Assembly: GCA_947495035.1 (NCBI GenBank)
Contig: CANLXI010000042.1
Location: 1-51,527, forward strand
Direction: 5' to 3'
DNA: 51,527 nucleotides
Source of the DNA: an uncultured Granulosicoccus sp.
GTDB taxonomy: Bacteria; Pseudomonadota; Gammaproteobacteria; Granulosicoccales; Granulosicoccaceae
Shown: one piece after another, positions 34,143 to 43,103 of the stretch
How the letters are laid out: each line of letters begins with the position of its first letter
How positions within the stretch are numbered: position 1 is the stretch's first letter
Program-made: the position numbers and the translations under genes
The notes under the pieces: model-generated
What the model was told of the DNA's origin: nothing
Database searches by the model: none
What the model saw: only the letters and a program-made list of their open reading frames with translations

Positions 34143-35552
34143 TCAGCAAGAGTAGTACATATCGAATTCAACCGGATGCGTGGACATGCGCATGCGAGTG
34201 ACTTCTTCCATCTTCAGGTTGATGTAGCCATTGATCTGATCGTCAGTGAACACACCACCGGCAGTCAGGAAGGCACGATCGGCGTCCAGAGCTTCCAGAG
34301 CCTGATCCAGAGAAGAGCAGACCTGTGGAATGTTGGCTGCTTCTTCGGCTGGCAGGTCGTACAGATCCTTGTCGGCAGCGTCGCCAGGGTGGATCTTGTT
34401 CTGGATACCGTCGAGGCCAGCCATCATCAGAGCCGAGAATGTCAGGTAAGGGTTGCCGGTTGGGTCAGGGTAGCGAACCTCGATACGACGACCTTTGGGG
34501 TTGCCTACATAAGGAATACGGATGGAGGCAGAGCGGTTACGAGCGGAGTAGGCCAGCATGACCGGGGCTTCGAAGCCTGGAACCAGTCGCTTGTAGCTGT
34601 TGGTAGAGGCGTTGGAGAAGGCGTTGATGGCACGCGAGTGCTTGATGATGCCGCCGATGTAGAACAGGGCAGTTTCCGACAGTCCGCCATACAGTTCACC
34701 GGCGAACATGTTGTTGCCGTCCTTGAACAGAGACTGATGCACGTGCATGCCGCTGCCGTTGTCGCCAACGATCGGCTTGGGCATGAAGGTGGCAGTCTTG
34801 CCATACTGGTGAGCCACGTTCAGTACCACGTACTTGAGGATCTGAGTCTGGTCGGCACGCTTGACCAGAGTGTCGAATTTGGTGCCGATCTCGCACTGGC
34901 CGGCAGTACCGACTTCGTGGTGATGAACTTCAGGCGTCACACCCATCTGCTCCAGAACCAGGCACATGGTGGCGCGCAGGTCGGACAGTGAATCGACAGG
35001 AGGAACCGGGAAGTAGCCGCCCTTGACCTTGGGACGATGGCCTGTGTTGCCGCCTTCGATCTTCTTGTTGGAGCTCCACGCCGCTTCATCGGAATTGATG
35101 GCGAAGCTCATGCCCTGCATTTCGGTTGACCAGCGAACATCGTCGAAGACGAAGAATTCAGGTTCTGGACCGAAGTAGGCTGTGTCTGCGATACCGGTGG
35201 ATTGCAGGTAGGCTTCGGCACGACGGGCAACCGAGCGAGGGTCACGCTCGTAGCCTGCCATGGTGTCGGGCTCGACGATGTCGCAACGCAGGTTCAGAGT
35301 GGCCTCTTCGGTGAACGGGTCGATGACCGCAGTCTCCGGGTCGGGCATCAGCAGCATGTCAGAGGCGTTGATGCCTTTCCAGCCAGCAATGGAAGAACCA
35401 TCAAAGGGTTGGCCGTCTTCGAAGATGTCCTCTTCGAACATGGCGACCGGGATTGCTGTGTGCTGCTCCTTGCCGCGCGGGTCTGTGAAACGAAAGTCGA
35501 CAAACTTTACGTCGTTTTCCTTGATGGTCTTGAGAACGTCACTGGCAGACAT
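34143..35552 (-). CDS. glnA: Glutamine synthetase type I
   Basis: A 469-residue dodecameric glutamine synthetase, which makes glutamine from glutamate, ammonia and ATP. Visible are the beta-grasp domain with DGSSIAGW, the catalytic region with FGPEPEFFVFD, NGSGMHVHQSLFKDG and RIPYVGNPKGRRIEVRYPD, and the adenylylation tyrosine in KDLYDLP near residue 397, marking the enzyme as controlled by GlnE. I start at MSASDVLK (35552), preceded by AGGA; a longer frame to 35639 covers the promoter. A sigma54 element and NtrC-like sites lie upstream. No glnL/glnG follows in the window. Confidence 0.96.
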   Translation of the reverse strand: MSASDVLKTIKENDVKFVDFRFTDPRGKEQHTAIPVAMFEEDIFEDGQPFDGSSIAGWKGINASDMLLMPDPETAVIDPFTEEATLNLRCDIVEPDTMAGYERDPRSVARRAEAYLQSTGIADTAYFGPEPEFFVFDDVRWSTEMQGMSFAINSDEAAWSSNKKIEGGNTGHRPKVKGGYFPVPPVDSLSDLRATMCLVLEQMGVTPEVHHHEVGTAGQCEIGTKFDTLVKRADQTQILKYVVLNVAHQYGKTATFMPKPIVGDNGSGMHVHQSLFKDGNNMFAGELYGGLSETALFYIGGIIKHSRAINAFSNASTNSYKRLVPGFEAPVMLAYSARNRSASIRIPYVGNPKGRRIEVRYPDPTGNPYLTFSALMMAGLDGIQNKIHPGDAADKDLYDLPAEEAANIPQVCSSLDQALEALDADRAFLTAGGVFTDDQINGYINLKMEEVTRMRMSTHPVEFDMYYSC

Positions 35553-35622
35553 GTGTAGTTTTCCTGTGAAATATAATTTGAGTATGGCCACGCGCGCGTG
35601 GTGCGTGCTCCCACCTATATGG

Positions 35623-35638
35623 TGCAGGGTACGTACCA
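35623..35638 (-). promoter_or_regulatory. Sigma54 (-24/-12) promoter of glnA
   Basis: On the minus strand TGGTACGTACCCTGCA places GG and GC at the required 10-base interval and matches TGGCACG-N4-TTGCA at all but two fixed positions. A transcript would start near 35612, giving a leader of about 60 bases before glnA. Confidence 0.7.
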
Positions 35639-35701
35639 ACCCGGTTGAGGATAAAAATACCTGTTAAATCAATGAGATAATATTTTCATGGGTACATGTT
35701 A

Positions 35702-35748
35702 CGCACCAGAATGGCGCATTTTGATTCTGAATGCACCAGAATGGGGCG
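35702..35748. promoter_or_regulatory. Two NtrC-like binding sites
   Basis: CGCACCAGAATGGCGCA (35702-35718) and TGCACCAGAATGGGGCG (35732-35748) resemble the NtrC site TGCACYA-N3-TGGTGCA, and start 30 bp apart. They lie roughly 100 and 130 bp upstream of the predicted glnA start, the layout of the classical glnA enhancer. They are also close to the glyQ start on the other side. Confidence 0.55.
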
Positions 35749-35888
35749 CAAATTTGGTGCGGCAGGCCATGCAGGACCGGACGTAACGGACGAATCCGGC
35801 CCGGCCAATGCATTCTACCGTATCGTCGCACGTCGCCGGATTAAGTACACTGACACACTTTTTACAGAACCCAGAGCTGGAACCGACC

Positions 35889-36839
35889 ATGACCGAAGCT
35901 GCAAAGCAGCCTGATGTGAAAACCTTTCAGGGCATGATTGCCGTGCTGCAGAACTACTGGGCTGCCCAGGGTTGTCTGGTGCAGCAGTCCTATGACATGG
36001 AAATGGGGGCAGGTACCTTCCACCCCTCGACCTTCCTGCGCGCCATCGGGCCAGAGCCCTGGTTTGCCTGTCACACACAGTCTTCCAGACGTCCCACGGA
36101 CGGACGTTATGGCGACAATCCCAACCGCCTGCAGCATTATTACCAGTTCCAGGTGGCCATGAAACCCTCACCGGAAGGCATGCAGGATCTGTATCTGGGC
36201 TCTCTGGAGGCGCTGGGATTCGATCTGCTGGAACACGATGTGCGCTTTGTGGAAGACAACTGGGAGTCTCCGACGCTCGGTGCCTGGGGGCTGGGCTGGG
36301 AAGTCTGGCTCAATGGCATGGAAGTTACGCAGTACACCTATTTTCAGCAGTGTGGCGGCCTTGTCTGCAAACCTGTGCTGGGGGAACTGGCCTACGGTAT
36401 CGAACGTCTGGCCATGTACATTCAGGGGGTGGAAAGCGTTTATGACCTGGTCTGGGGCAACACGGCCGAAGGTCCGGTGAGCTACGGTGACGTGTTTCAC
36501 CAGAACGAAGTAGAGCAATCGGCCTACAATTTCGAACACGCCGATGTCGATGCCCTGTTCCGGCAATTCGACCAGTGCGAGAACGATTGCGCACGTCTGT
36601 GCGATCTCGAATTGCCACTGCCGGCCTATGAGCAGGTACTGCGTGCCTCTCACTCCTTCAATCTGCTGGATGCCAGACATGCAATATCGGTGACCGAACG
36701 CCAGCGTTACATTCTACGGGTGCGTACCCTGTCCCGGCAGGTTGCCGAAGCCTGGGTCAACAAGCGTGAGGCCCTGGGCTATCCCTTGCTGAAAACCGAT
36801 ACCGCAAGCCCGGCTCAAGAGGGTGTCGTCAATGTCTGA
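35889..36839 (+). CDS. glyQ: Glycyl-tRNA synthetase alpha subunit
   Basis: A 316-residue class II catalytic subunit of the bacterial alpha2beta2 glycyl-tRNA synthetase. It begins TFQGMIAVLQNYWAAQGCLVQQSYDMEMGAGTFHP and contains YYQFQVAMKPSPEG and TYFQQCGGL, all diagnostic of GlyQ. I chose ATG at 35889 (MTEAAKQPD); the in-frame region before it is the glnA/glyQ intergenic region. The stop overlaps glyS by eight bases. Confidence 0.96.
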   Translation: MTEAAKQPDVKTFQGMIAVLQNYWAAQGCLVQQSYDMEMGAGTFHPSTFLRAIGPEPWFACHTQSSRRPTDGRYGDNPNRLQHYYQFQVAMKPSPEGMQDLYLGSLEALGFDLLEHDVRFVEDNWESPTLGAWGLGWEVWLNGMEVTQYTYFQQCGGLVCKPVLGELAYGIERLAMYIQGVESVYDLVWGNTAEGPVSYGDVFHQNEVEQSAYNFEHADVDALFRQFDQCENDCARLCDLELPLPAYEQVLRASHSFNLLDARHAISVTERQRYILRVRTLSRQVAEAWVNKREALGYPLLKTDTASPAQEGVVNV

Positions 36840-38904
36840 TCTGATCATCGAACTCGGCTGCGAGGAACTGCCAGCCGGATCTGTCGTGCCGATGGCAGAG
36901 CATCTGGGCAAGGTGCTCGCGGCAGCGCTGCAGGAGAATCAGCTGTGCAACAGTGACGCGCAGATCTTTGCCACCCCCCGGCGCATCGCGGCCCGCTTTA
37001 CCGATGTCGGAGAACGCCAGCCCGATACCGAAGTGGAGCGTCGCGGACCAGCCAGTGCGGCGGCCTGGAAGGAGGGAAAACCCACCAAGGCGCTGGAAGG
37101 TTTCATGCGTTCGGCAGGTGTCACCGTTGAGCAACTGTCCACCATCGAGACCCCCAAGGGAGAATGGGTGGTGGCCCGTCAGGTGCAGCCCGGCAAGACC
37201 CTGACCGAGGTCATGGAGAGCTGTGTAGCGGAGGCGATCAAGACCATGCCCATGCCGCGACGCATGCGCTGGGGACGCTCCACGCACGACTTTCTGCGAC
37301 CGGTCAGCTGGTTGCTGGCGATGCATGGCGAAGCTGTATTGCCATTGCAGGTTCTGGGACTCGAGGCGTCCAACCGCACTCATGGACATCGTTTCCATGC
37401 ACCCGATGCCATCACGCTGGCCTCTCCTGCCGAGTACGAAGCTCGCCTGGAGGCCGTCAAGGTAATGGCCGATCCGATACGTCGACGCGCCTGCATCGAG
37501 GACGCGGTCAGGGGAGTGGCGAAATCGCTCGACGGTGAACCCGTCATGGATGAAGAACTGCTGGATGAAGTGAATGCCCTGGTCGAGTGGCCGGTGGCGC
37601 TGGCTGGCCGTTTCGATGCGACGTTTCTGGAGATTCCCAAGGAAGCCCTGATCCAGACCATGCAGGAGAACCAGCGTTACTTCGCACTGCTCGATGGCAA
37701 GGGTGCATTGATGCCGGCCTTCATCACCATTGCCAATATCGAGTCCAACCACCCGGAAACGGTGGTCGATGGCAATGAGCGTGTCATACGTCCGCGTTTC
37801 GCCGATACCATGTTCTTCTGGAATCAGGACAAGAAGCAGCCATTGTCTGCCCACCAGCCTCAGCTGGATCGTCTGCTGTTTCAGGAAAAGCTCGGCAGTG
37901 TGGCCGACAAGGTGGCGCGCATGACCACGCTGGGTGAATGGCTGGCGGCCGAGCTGTCGCAGGATGCCGCCGACGTCGCGCTGGCCGTGAGTCTGTGCAA
38001 ATGCGATCTGAATACCGAGATCGTCAAGGAACTGCCCAAGATGCAGGGTATCTGTGGCCGGTATTATGCAACCCGTGATGGTCATCCGGCCTCGGTGTGC
38101 GAAGCCATGGAGCAGCATTATTTTCCCAACAAGGCCGGTGGACCTCTGCCAGCCGGACTTGTCTCGCAGATCGTGTCATTGGCTGACAAGACCGACACGC
38201 TGGCGGGCATCTTCGGTCTGGGCATGAAGCCTACGGGGGCCAAGGATCCGTTCGCACTGCGCCGCGCATCTCTGGGTATCGTGCGCATCATGATCGAACA
38301 GCGGCTCGACCTGGATCTGGAGCAGGTACTGGAGCAGGCTCTGAGCATCTACGGTGATCGCCTCGAGGCACCGGACAAGGCCGGCATGCTGGCCTATGTC
38401 ATCGAGCGCATGCGCGGATACCTGATCGATCAGGGCTATGCCGCTGATGCCATCGATGCGGTACTGGCCAAGGGCCTGACCCGTCCGCTGGATATCGTTG
38501 CAAGGCTGGCCGCCATGCAGGAGTTCCGTTCCACCGAGGCTGCCGTTTCACTGGCTGCGGCCAGCAAGCGCATCGGCAATCTGCTGAAGAAGGTGGACGG
38601 TAGCGTGCCCGATGAGGTGGATGACGCCCTGTTGAGTCAGGGGGCTGAAAGCGCCTTGCTGGAGCAGTTGCTCAGCCGCCGGCCCATCATCGAACAGCAT
38701 CTGCAATCTCGCGACTATCAGGCATCCATGCAGGAAACCGCCTCACTTCGCCAGCCGGTGGATACCTTCTTCGATGAGGTCATGGTGATGGATGATGATC
38801 TGGCTCTGCGAGCCAATCGCCTGGCCTTGCTGCGACAAGTCAATGAACTGTGTTGCAGTACCGCTGAGCTGAGTCTGTTGCAACCTGCGGATTCGGCTTC
38901 ATGA
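36832..38904 (+). CDS. glyS: Glycyl-tRNA synthetase beta subunit
   Basis: A 690-residue tRNA-binding beta subunit. It starts DLIIELGCEELPAGSV, has WGRSTHDFLRPVSWLLAM and EALIQTMQENQRYFAL, an HD-like region, and the RRASLGIVRIMIEQ segment typical of GlyS. The ATG at 36832 overlaps the glyQ end; GTG nine bases earlier is an alternative. Its stop overlaps gmhB as ATGA, giving a glyQ-glyS-gmhB-plsC operon common in gammaproteobacteria. Confidence 0.96.
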   Translation: MSDLIIELGCEELPAGSVVPMAEHLGKVLAAALQENQLCNSDAQIFATPRRIAARFTDVGERQPDTEVERRGPASAAAWKEGKPTKALEGFMRSAGVTVEQLSTIETPKGEWVVARQVQPGKTLTEVMESCVAEAIKTMPMPRRMRWGRSTHDFLRPVSWLLAMHGEAVLPLQVLGLEASNRTHGHRFHAPDAITLASPAEYEARLEAVKVMADPIRRRACIEDAVRGVAKSLDGEPVMDEELLDEVNALVEWPVALAGRFDATFLEIPKEALIQTMQENQRYFALLDGKGALMPAFITIANIESNHPETVVDGNERVIRPRFADTMFFWNQDKKQPLSAHQPQLDRLLFQEKLGSVADKVARMTTLGEWLAAELSQDAADVALAVSLCKCDLNTEIVKELPKMQGICGRYYATRDGHPASVCEAMEQHYFPNKAGGPLPAGLVSQIVSLADKTDTLAGIFGLGMKPTGAKDPFALRRASLGIVRIMIEQRLDLDLEQVLEQALSIYGDRLEAPDKAGMLAYVIERMRGYLIDQGYAADAIDAVLAKGLTRPLDIVARLAAMQEFRSTEAAVSLAAASKRIGNLLKKVDGSVPDEVDDALLSQGAESALLEQLLSRRPIIEQHLQSRDYQASMQETASLRQPVDTFFDEVMVMDDDLALRANRLALLRQVNELCCSTAELSLLQPADSAS

Positions 38905-39449
38905 AGCTCATCGTGCTGGATCGCGATGGCGTCATCAACGAGAATCTGGAGCGTCCGATCAGCGAGCCCAGGGAATGGGTTCCCATCCCGGGTAGTCTGG
39001 AGGCAATTGCCCGTCTGCATCAGGCAGGCTGGCATGTTGCCGTGGCGACCAACCAGAGTGGTATCAGCCGTGGGCTGATCACGCTGGAGGAGTTGCATGC
39101 CATTCATCAGCGCATGCAGGAAAAAGTCGTGCAGGCCGGTGGTCGAATCGATGTCGTTGCCTTCTGTCCGCACAGCGATGGCGATCAATGCGACTGCCGC
39201 AAGCCGGCGCCCGGCATGCTCTATACCATCAGTGAACGGCTGGATATCGATCTGAGTACGGTCGTGGTGGTGGGTGATTCGCTGCGTGACATGCAGGCGG
39301 CAATGGCGACGGCTGCCACACCCATCATGGTACGTACCGGCAAGGGGCAGCAGACACTGGACAGCAACAAGGGCCTGGAACATGTGCCGGCCTATGACAA
39401 TCTGGCCAGCTGTGTGGATGCCTTGTTGTCCCCGAAGGAGGAAACCTGA
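38901..39449 (+). CDS. gmhB: D-glycero-beta-D-manno-heptose 1,7-bisphosphate 7-phosphatase
   Basis: A 182-residue HAD phosphatase in ADP-heptose synthesis for lipopolysaccharide core. The nucleophile motif is LDRDGVIN at residues 5-12, motif II is ATNQSG, and the structural zinc site CPHSDGDQCDCRKPAPGM is intact, followed by VVGDSLRDMQAA for the metal aspartates. Start and stop are tightly packed between glyS and plsC. Confidence 0.94.
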   Translation: MKLIVLDRDGVINENLERPISEPREWVPIPGSLEAIARLHQAGWHVAVATNQSGISRGLITLEELHAIHQRMQEKVVQAGGRIDVVAFCPHSDGDQCDCRKPAPGMLYTISERLDIDLSTVVVVGDSLRDMQAAMATAATPIMVRTGKGQQTLDSNKGLEHVPAYDNLASCVDALLSPKEET

Positions 39450-39450
39450 C

Positions 39451-40188
39451 GTGTATCGTTACTGGCTGTTGTTCAGGAGTGTCGTGTTCTGGCTTTGGCA
39501 GATCATCATGACCCTGATACTGGGCATTCCGGTGGTTGTCATCGGATTGTTCTCGTTTCGCATGGGCTATGCCCTGGCGATTGTCTGGAATCGCAGCAAC
39601 ATCTACGGGCTGAAATACATCTGTGGTGTCAACTGGCAGGTGGATGGTCTGGAGAATACGCCTGACACTCCCTGCGTCATCATGTCGAAGCATCAGTCCA
39701 CCTGGGACACCTACTTCCTGCCGACGCTGTTCTATCCCAGTGTCTTCGTGGCGAAGCGGTCCCTGTTGTGGATTCCCATCTTCGGGTGGGCGCTGTACGT
39801 ACTGAAGTTCATCATGATCGATCGCAAGAGCGGCCGTTCGGCGATGTCACAGATGTGCGAACAGGCCGCCAATCGCCTGTCTCTGGGGCGCTGGGTGGTG
39901 GTGTTTCCGGAGGGAACGCGGCGTCCAGTGGGGGCCGAGCCGCAATACCGCATCGGTGGTGCCATGATTGCGCACAAGGTGCCCTGTGATGTGTTGCCCG
40001 TTGCGCTCAATGCCGGTGAATTCTGGCCGCGCATGGGCTTCATCAAGTGGCCCGGTACGATCACGGTCAGCATTGGTCCCGTCATTCGCAGCGAAGGCAA
40101 GTCGGCGGCGCAGATCCTGGCCGAGACGCAGGCCTGGATTGAAGGGCGGATGGAAGAGATCACGGTCAGGAACCGGTTTCCCTACTGA
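39451..40188 (+). CDS. plsC: 1-acyl-sn-glycerol-3-phosphate acyltransferase
   Basis: A 245-residue membrane acyltransferase that makes phosphatidic acid. A hydrophobic N-terminal helix pair (residues about 10-45) precedes the catalytic HX4D motif SKHQSTWDTYF and the glycerol-phosphate motif FPEGTRRP. The start is GTG at 39451 after GGAGG with good spacing; the long open frame before it is inside gmhB. It is the last gene of the glyQ operon and ends 81 bp before the convergent tatD stop. Confidence 0.92.
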   Translation: MYRYWLLFRSVVFWLWQIIMTLILGIPVVVIGLFSFRMGYALAIVWNRSNIYGLKYICGVNWQVDGLENTPDTPCVIMSKHQSTWDTYFLPTLFYPSVFVAKRSLLWIPIFGWALYVLKFIMIDRKSGRSAMSQMCEQAANRLSLGRWVVVFPEGTRRPVGAEPQYRIGGAMIAHKVPCDVLPVALNAGEFWPRMGFIKWPGTITVSIGPVIRSEGKSAAQILAETQAWIEGRMEEITVRNRFPY

Positions 40189-40269
40189 TCGCGCCCATTG
40201 CGGCATTGCCGCTGCCGCTGACATTGGCGTCAGGTCATCTAGGGCCCTGCATCTCGGGACAGGCTTGTA

Positions 40270-41061
40270 TCAGTGGCGGAGCGGCAATCTGAACAGGTCG
40301 ATGGCATTGCATGTCGTGGCGTGAGCAATGGCCTCCGGGTCTTCCGGGCGCATGGCACTGATGCTTTGCCAGACATCCAGCAGGTAGGCCGGCTCGTTGC
40401 GTTGGCCGGCATGTCCGGCGTCCGCCTGGTCGGGGGCGTCGGTCTCCAGTAGCAAGGCATCCAGTGGCAGTCGGGACACCAGTTCTCGCAAACGTGTGGC
40501 CCGATCGTAAGTGACGGCACCCCCGAAGCTCAGGTAGTAGCCCAGATCGATCAGGCGATCGGCCTGCTGGGCCGAGCCATTGAAACTGTGAACCACGCCG
40601 CGCTGGTGGCCCGAGGCACGGATCAGGCGGATGACATCCTCAACCGCCTTCCTTGCGTGAATGACAATGGGCAGATCGAACTCGCGGGCCATGGCCAGCT
40701 GCGCACTGAACAGGTGTTGCTGGCGGCGTTTGTCGGCATCGGCAATGAAGTAGTCGAGTCCGCATTCACCGACCGCGACCGGGCGTTCGCGACCCAGCCA
40801 CTGCGACAGCTCGAGCAGATGGGCATCGTCATGCTCATCGCAGAAGCAGGGGTGCAGACCGTAGCAGGCATACAGCTCCTGCTCGGCCGCGCAGATTTCC
40901 CTTGTCCGTGGCCACAGTCGCTGCGAGATGGCCGGTACAATCTGGGCAATGATGTTGGCCTCGCGGGCAGACTGCAGAATCCTGCTTCTGTCCGAGGCGA
41001 AACGCTGGTCATCGGTGTGCACATGACTGTCGATCAGTGCGGGGGTCGGTTGCCGGGACAT
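40270..41061 (-). CDS. TatD family metal-dependent hydrolase
   Basis: A 263-residue TIM-barrel hydrolase of the TatD DNase type. The metal ligands are seen in order: IDSHVHTDD, GECGLDYF, IVIHARKA, VVHSFNG and LETDAPDQ. Members act as 3'-5' exonucleases or D-aminoacyl-tRNA deacylases. I chose ATG at 41061 (MSRQPTPALID) because homologues begin close to LIDSH; a TTG at 41106 is possible and has AGGT upstream. The 5' side abuts a MITE-like inverted repeat element. Confidence 0.88.
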   Translation of the reverse strand: MSRQPTPALIDSHVHTDDQRFASDRSRILQSAREANIIAQIVPAISQRLWPRTREICAAEQELYACYGLHPCFCDEHDDAHLLELSQWLGRERPVAVGECGLDYFIADADKRRQQHLFSAQLAMAREFDLPIVIHARKAVEDVIRLIRASGHQRGVVHSFNGSAQQADRLIDLGYYLSFGGAVTYDRATRLRELVSRLPLDALLLETDAPDQADAGHAGQRNEPAYLLDVWQSISAMRPEDPEAIAHATTCNAIDLFRLPLRH

Positions 41062-41108
41062 GAGAGTTTTCGTGACTGGAAATATGAGTCGGGAAACGTG
41101 CAACAATC

Positions 41109-41317
41109 TAACCTCAATGAGACATGAAGACGCGAACCAGAAACGCGATAGATCGGTGAATGCAGTCGCGCACGGAGGTTTTTTCGAGCCGTGGCCTGGT
41201 TATCCAGGTGAGGCTTGGAAAAACCGAGTACGCGGCTGTGGCGCCGGTATAGCGCGAGCGGATCGCCGCCCGACCGAAGGCGATTTCCGGTCGTGGATTT
41301 GTGTCTCATTGAGGTTA
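41109..41317. repeat. MITE-like element with 16-bp perfect inverted termini
   Basis: TAACCTCAATGAGACA at 41109-41124 is repeated exactly inverted at 41302-41317. Both outer ends are TA, the target of IS630/mariner-type elements. Inside is a second near-palindrome: GGTTTTTTCGAGCC (41177-41190) against GGCTTGGAAAAACC (41212-41225) around CCTGG-TTAT-CCAGG. The total of 209 bp has no gene. It fills nearly all of the gap between divergent tatD and ypfJ, so their promoters must lie in or beside it. Confidence 0.65.
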
Positions 41318-41381
41318 ACATGCAGACCCTTGCGGGGCGCCGGCTGTATCGTGGCGTAATGACAATGACGGGAGGCCAACC

Positions 41382-42248
41382 ATGCGTTGGAGACAGGGCA
41401 GGCGCAGTAGCAATGTAGAGGATCGACGTGGCATGGGAGCGGGCAGACGCCGCCTGCCCGGCGGCGGCGGACTGAAGATCGGTGGCGGCGCAGGCATCAT
41501 CGTGCTGCTGATCAGCCTGTTTCTGGGAGTGGACCTGAGCGGCTTTCTGGGATCCGGCTCTGGTGGTGGGGCATTGCCTCAGTTGTCTCCGAGCTCGCAG
41601 GGTCAGACACGCAGCAATGATGAGGCAACCGACTTCGTCTCGACCATGCTGGCCTACAACGAGGATGTCTGGACCAAATTGTTCCGCGATGCCGGTCAGC
41701 AGTATCAGCCTGCCAAACTGGTGATTTTCGATGGTGGGGTGAACTCGGCCTGCGGCTACACTTCGTCGGCGGCCGGACCTTTCTACTGCCCGGGAGACTA
41801 CCAGGTCTACATCGACCTGAATTTCTTCCGTGAACTGCAGAAAATGGGCGCAGGTGGTGACTTCGCACAGGCCTACGTCCTGGCTCACGAGGTGGGTCAT
41901 CATGTGCAGAATCTGCTCGGTGTTTCCATGGCGGTGCAGAAGCGGCAGCGATCGGTCGGCAAGCTGGAGTCCAACCGTCTGTCGGTGCTGACCGAATTGC
42001 AGGCCGATTGTTACGCGGGTGTCTGGGCACACCATGCTCACAAGGACAATCAGCTGCTGGAACCCGGTGATCTGGAAGAGGGCATGAACGCGGCTGCACG
42101 CATCGGCGACGATGCACTGATGAGTCGTGCCGGCGCCAAGGTGCGACCCGAGGCCTTCACGCACGGATCATCGAAGCAGCGCCAGGAGTGGTTGTACGTC
42201 GGTCTCAATACCGGCGATCCGAATCAGTGCGATACCTTTGGTAGTTAA
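41382..42248 (+). CDS. Neutral zinc metallopeptidase, YpfJ family
   Basis: A 288-residue membrane-anchored putative protease. It begins MRWRQGRRSSNVEDRRG, the usual YpfJ start, followed by a glycine-rich linker and one transmembrane helix (about residues 37-50). The zinc site HEVGHH lies near residue 168, with the third ligand expected in ELQADCYAG downstream. Family members are widespread, but substrates are unknown. There is no strong terminator before the next gene 12 bp later. Confidence 0.92.
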   Translation: MRWRQGRRSSNVEDRRGMGAGRRRLPGGGGLKIGGGAGIIVLLISLFLGVDLSGFLGSGSGGGALPQLSPSSQGQTRSNDEATDFVSTMLAYNEDVWTKLFRDAGQQYQPAKLVIFDGGVNSACGYTSSAAGPFYCPGDYQVYIDLNFFRELQKMGAGGDFAQAYVLAHEVGHHVQNLLGVSMAVQKRQRSVGKLESNRLSVLTELQADCYAGVWAHHAHKDNQLLEPGDLEEGMNAAARIGDDALMSRAGAKVRPEAFTHGSSKQRQEWLYVGLNTGDPNQCDTFGS

Positions 42249-42260
42249 GGGCCGATAGAC

Positions 42261-43100
42261 ATGAGAATGGATCGTCAGGAGTTTCTGGACTGGCAGCAGA
42301 AGCGCGTCACCTTGCTGGGTATGTCCGGTGTGGGCAAGACTCGTCTGGCCAACATGCTGCGTAATGATGACTGGTTCCACTATTCGGTGGATTACCGTAT
42401 CGGTACGCGTTATCTCGATGAGCCGATACTGGACAACATCAAGCAGCAGGCCATGCAGGTACCTTTCCTGCGCGATCTGCTGCGTTCGGATTCCATCTAT
42501 ATCAGCAACAACATCACCGTCGACAATCTCGAACCACTGTCCACTTTCCTGGGCATGCTGGGCAATCCGGATCTTGGCGGTCTGGCCCTGTCGGAATTCA
42601 AACGCCGGCAGGCGCTGCACCTGGAAGGGGAGATCGCCGCCATGCGTGATGTCGAAGCCTTCGCCGAAAAGGCTCGCAGCATCTATGGCTACGATCATTT
42701 TCTGAATGATGCCAGTGGCAGCTTCTGCGAGATCGATGACGCCTCCGTCATCGAGTCAGTGGCCGACAACACGCTGATGATCTACATCCAGACGAGTCCT
42801 GAGGACGAAGCCTTTCTGATCGAGCGTGCTGCGCGTAACCCGAAGCCCTTGTATTACCGCGACAGCTTTCTCGATGCACAGCTGGCCAACTTCTATACCG
42901 AAAGGGGCGTCGAGTATACGGCGCAGATCGATCCATCCGACTTCGTTCGATGGGTATTCCCGCACCTGTTCAAGTCACGCATTCCACGTTACGAAGCCAT
43001 TGCCGACAAGTATGGATACGTCATCTCGGCGCGCGATGCCTTCGAAGTGCAGAATGCGGAAGAATTCCTGTCGCTCATCGGCGACGCACTGAGGGTCTGA
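42261..43100 (+). CDS. Conserved P-loop ATPase of unknown function
   Basis: A 279-residue protein with a Walker A loop GMSGVGKT at residues 20-27, flanked by a short helix, and a possible Walker B strand in NTLMIYIQT. Conserved-looking tracts such as WFHYSVDYRIGTRYLDEPI and DASGSFCEIDD suggest a nucleotide-kinase-like enzyme rather than a transporter ATPase. I know of no assigned function. It begins 12 bp after ypfJ and ends three bases before metA, so it is probably co-transcribed with both. Confidence 0.8.
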   Translation: MRMDRQEFLDWQQKRVTLLGMSGVGKTRLANMLRNDDWFHYSVDYRIGTRYLDEPILDNIKQQAMQVPFLRDLLRSDSIYISNNITVDNLEPLSTFLGMLGNPDLGGLALSEFKRRQALHLEGEIAAMRDVEAFAEKARSIYGYDHFLNDASGSFCEIDDASVIESVADNTLMIYIQTSPEDEAFLIERAARNPKPLYYRDSFLDAQLANFYTERGVEYTAQIDPSDFVRWVFPHLFKSRIPRYEAIADKYGYVISARDAFEVQNAEEFLSLIGDALRV

Positions 43101-43103
43101 GCC

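Noticed and set aside
36829..38118. A 429-codon minus-strand open frame
   Set aside because: It lies fully antisense to glyS, has no ribosome site or family pattern, and is an expected shadow of GC-rich coding sequence.
41320..41418. A 32-codon frame before ypfJ as an upstream peptide
   Set aside because: It overlaps the ypfJ start in another frame and has no ribosome site of its own; the MITE-like end explains the sequence in front of it.
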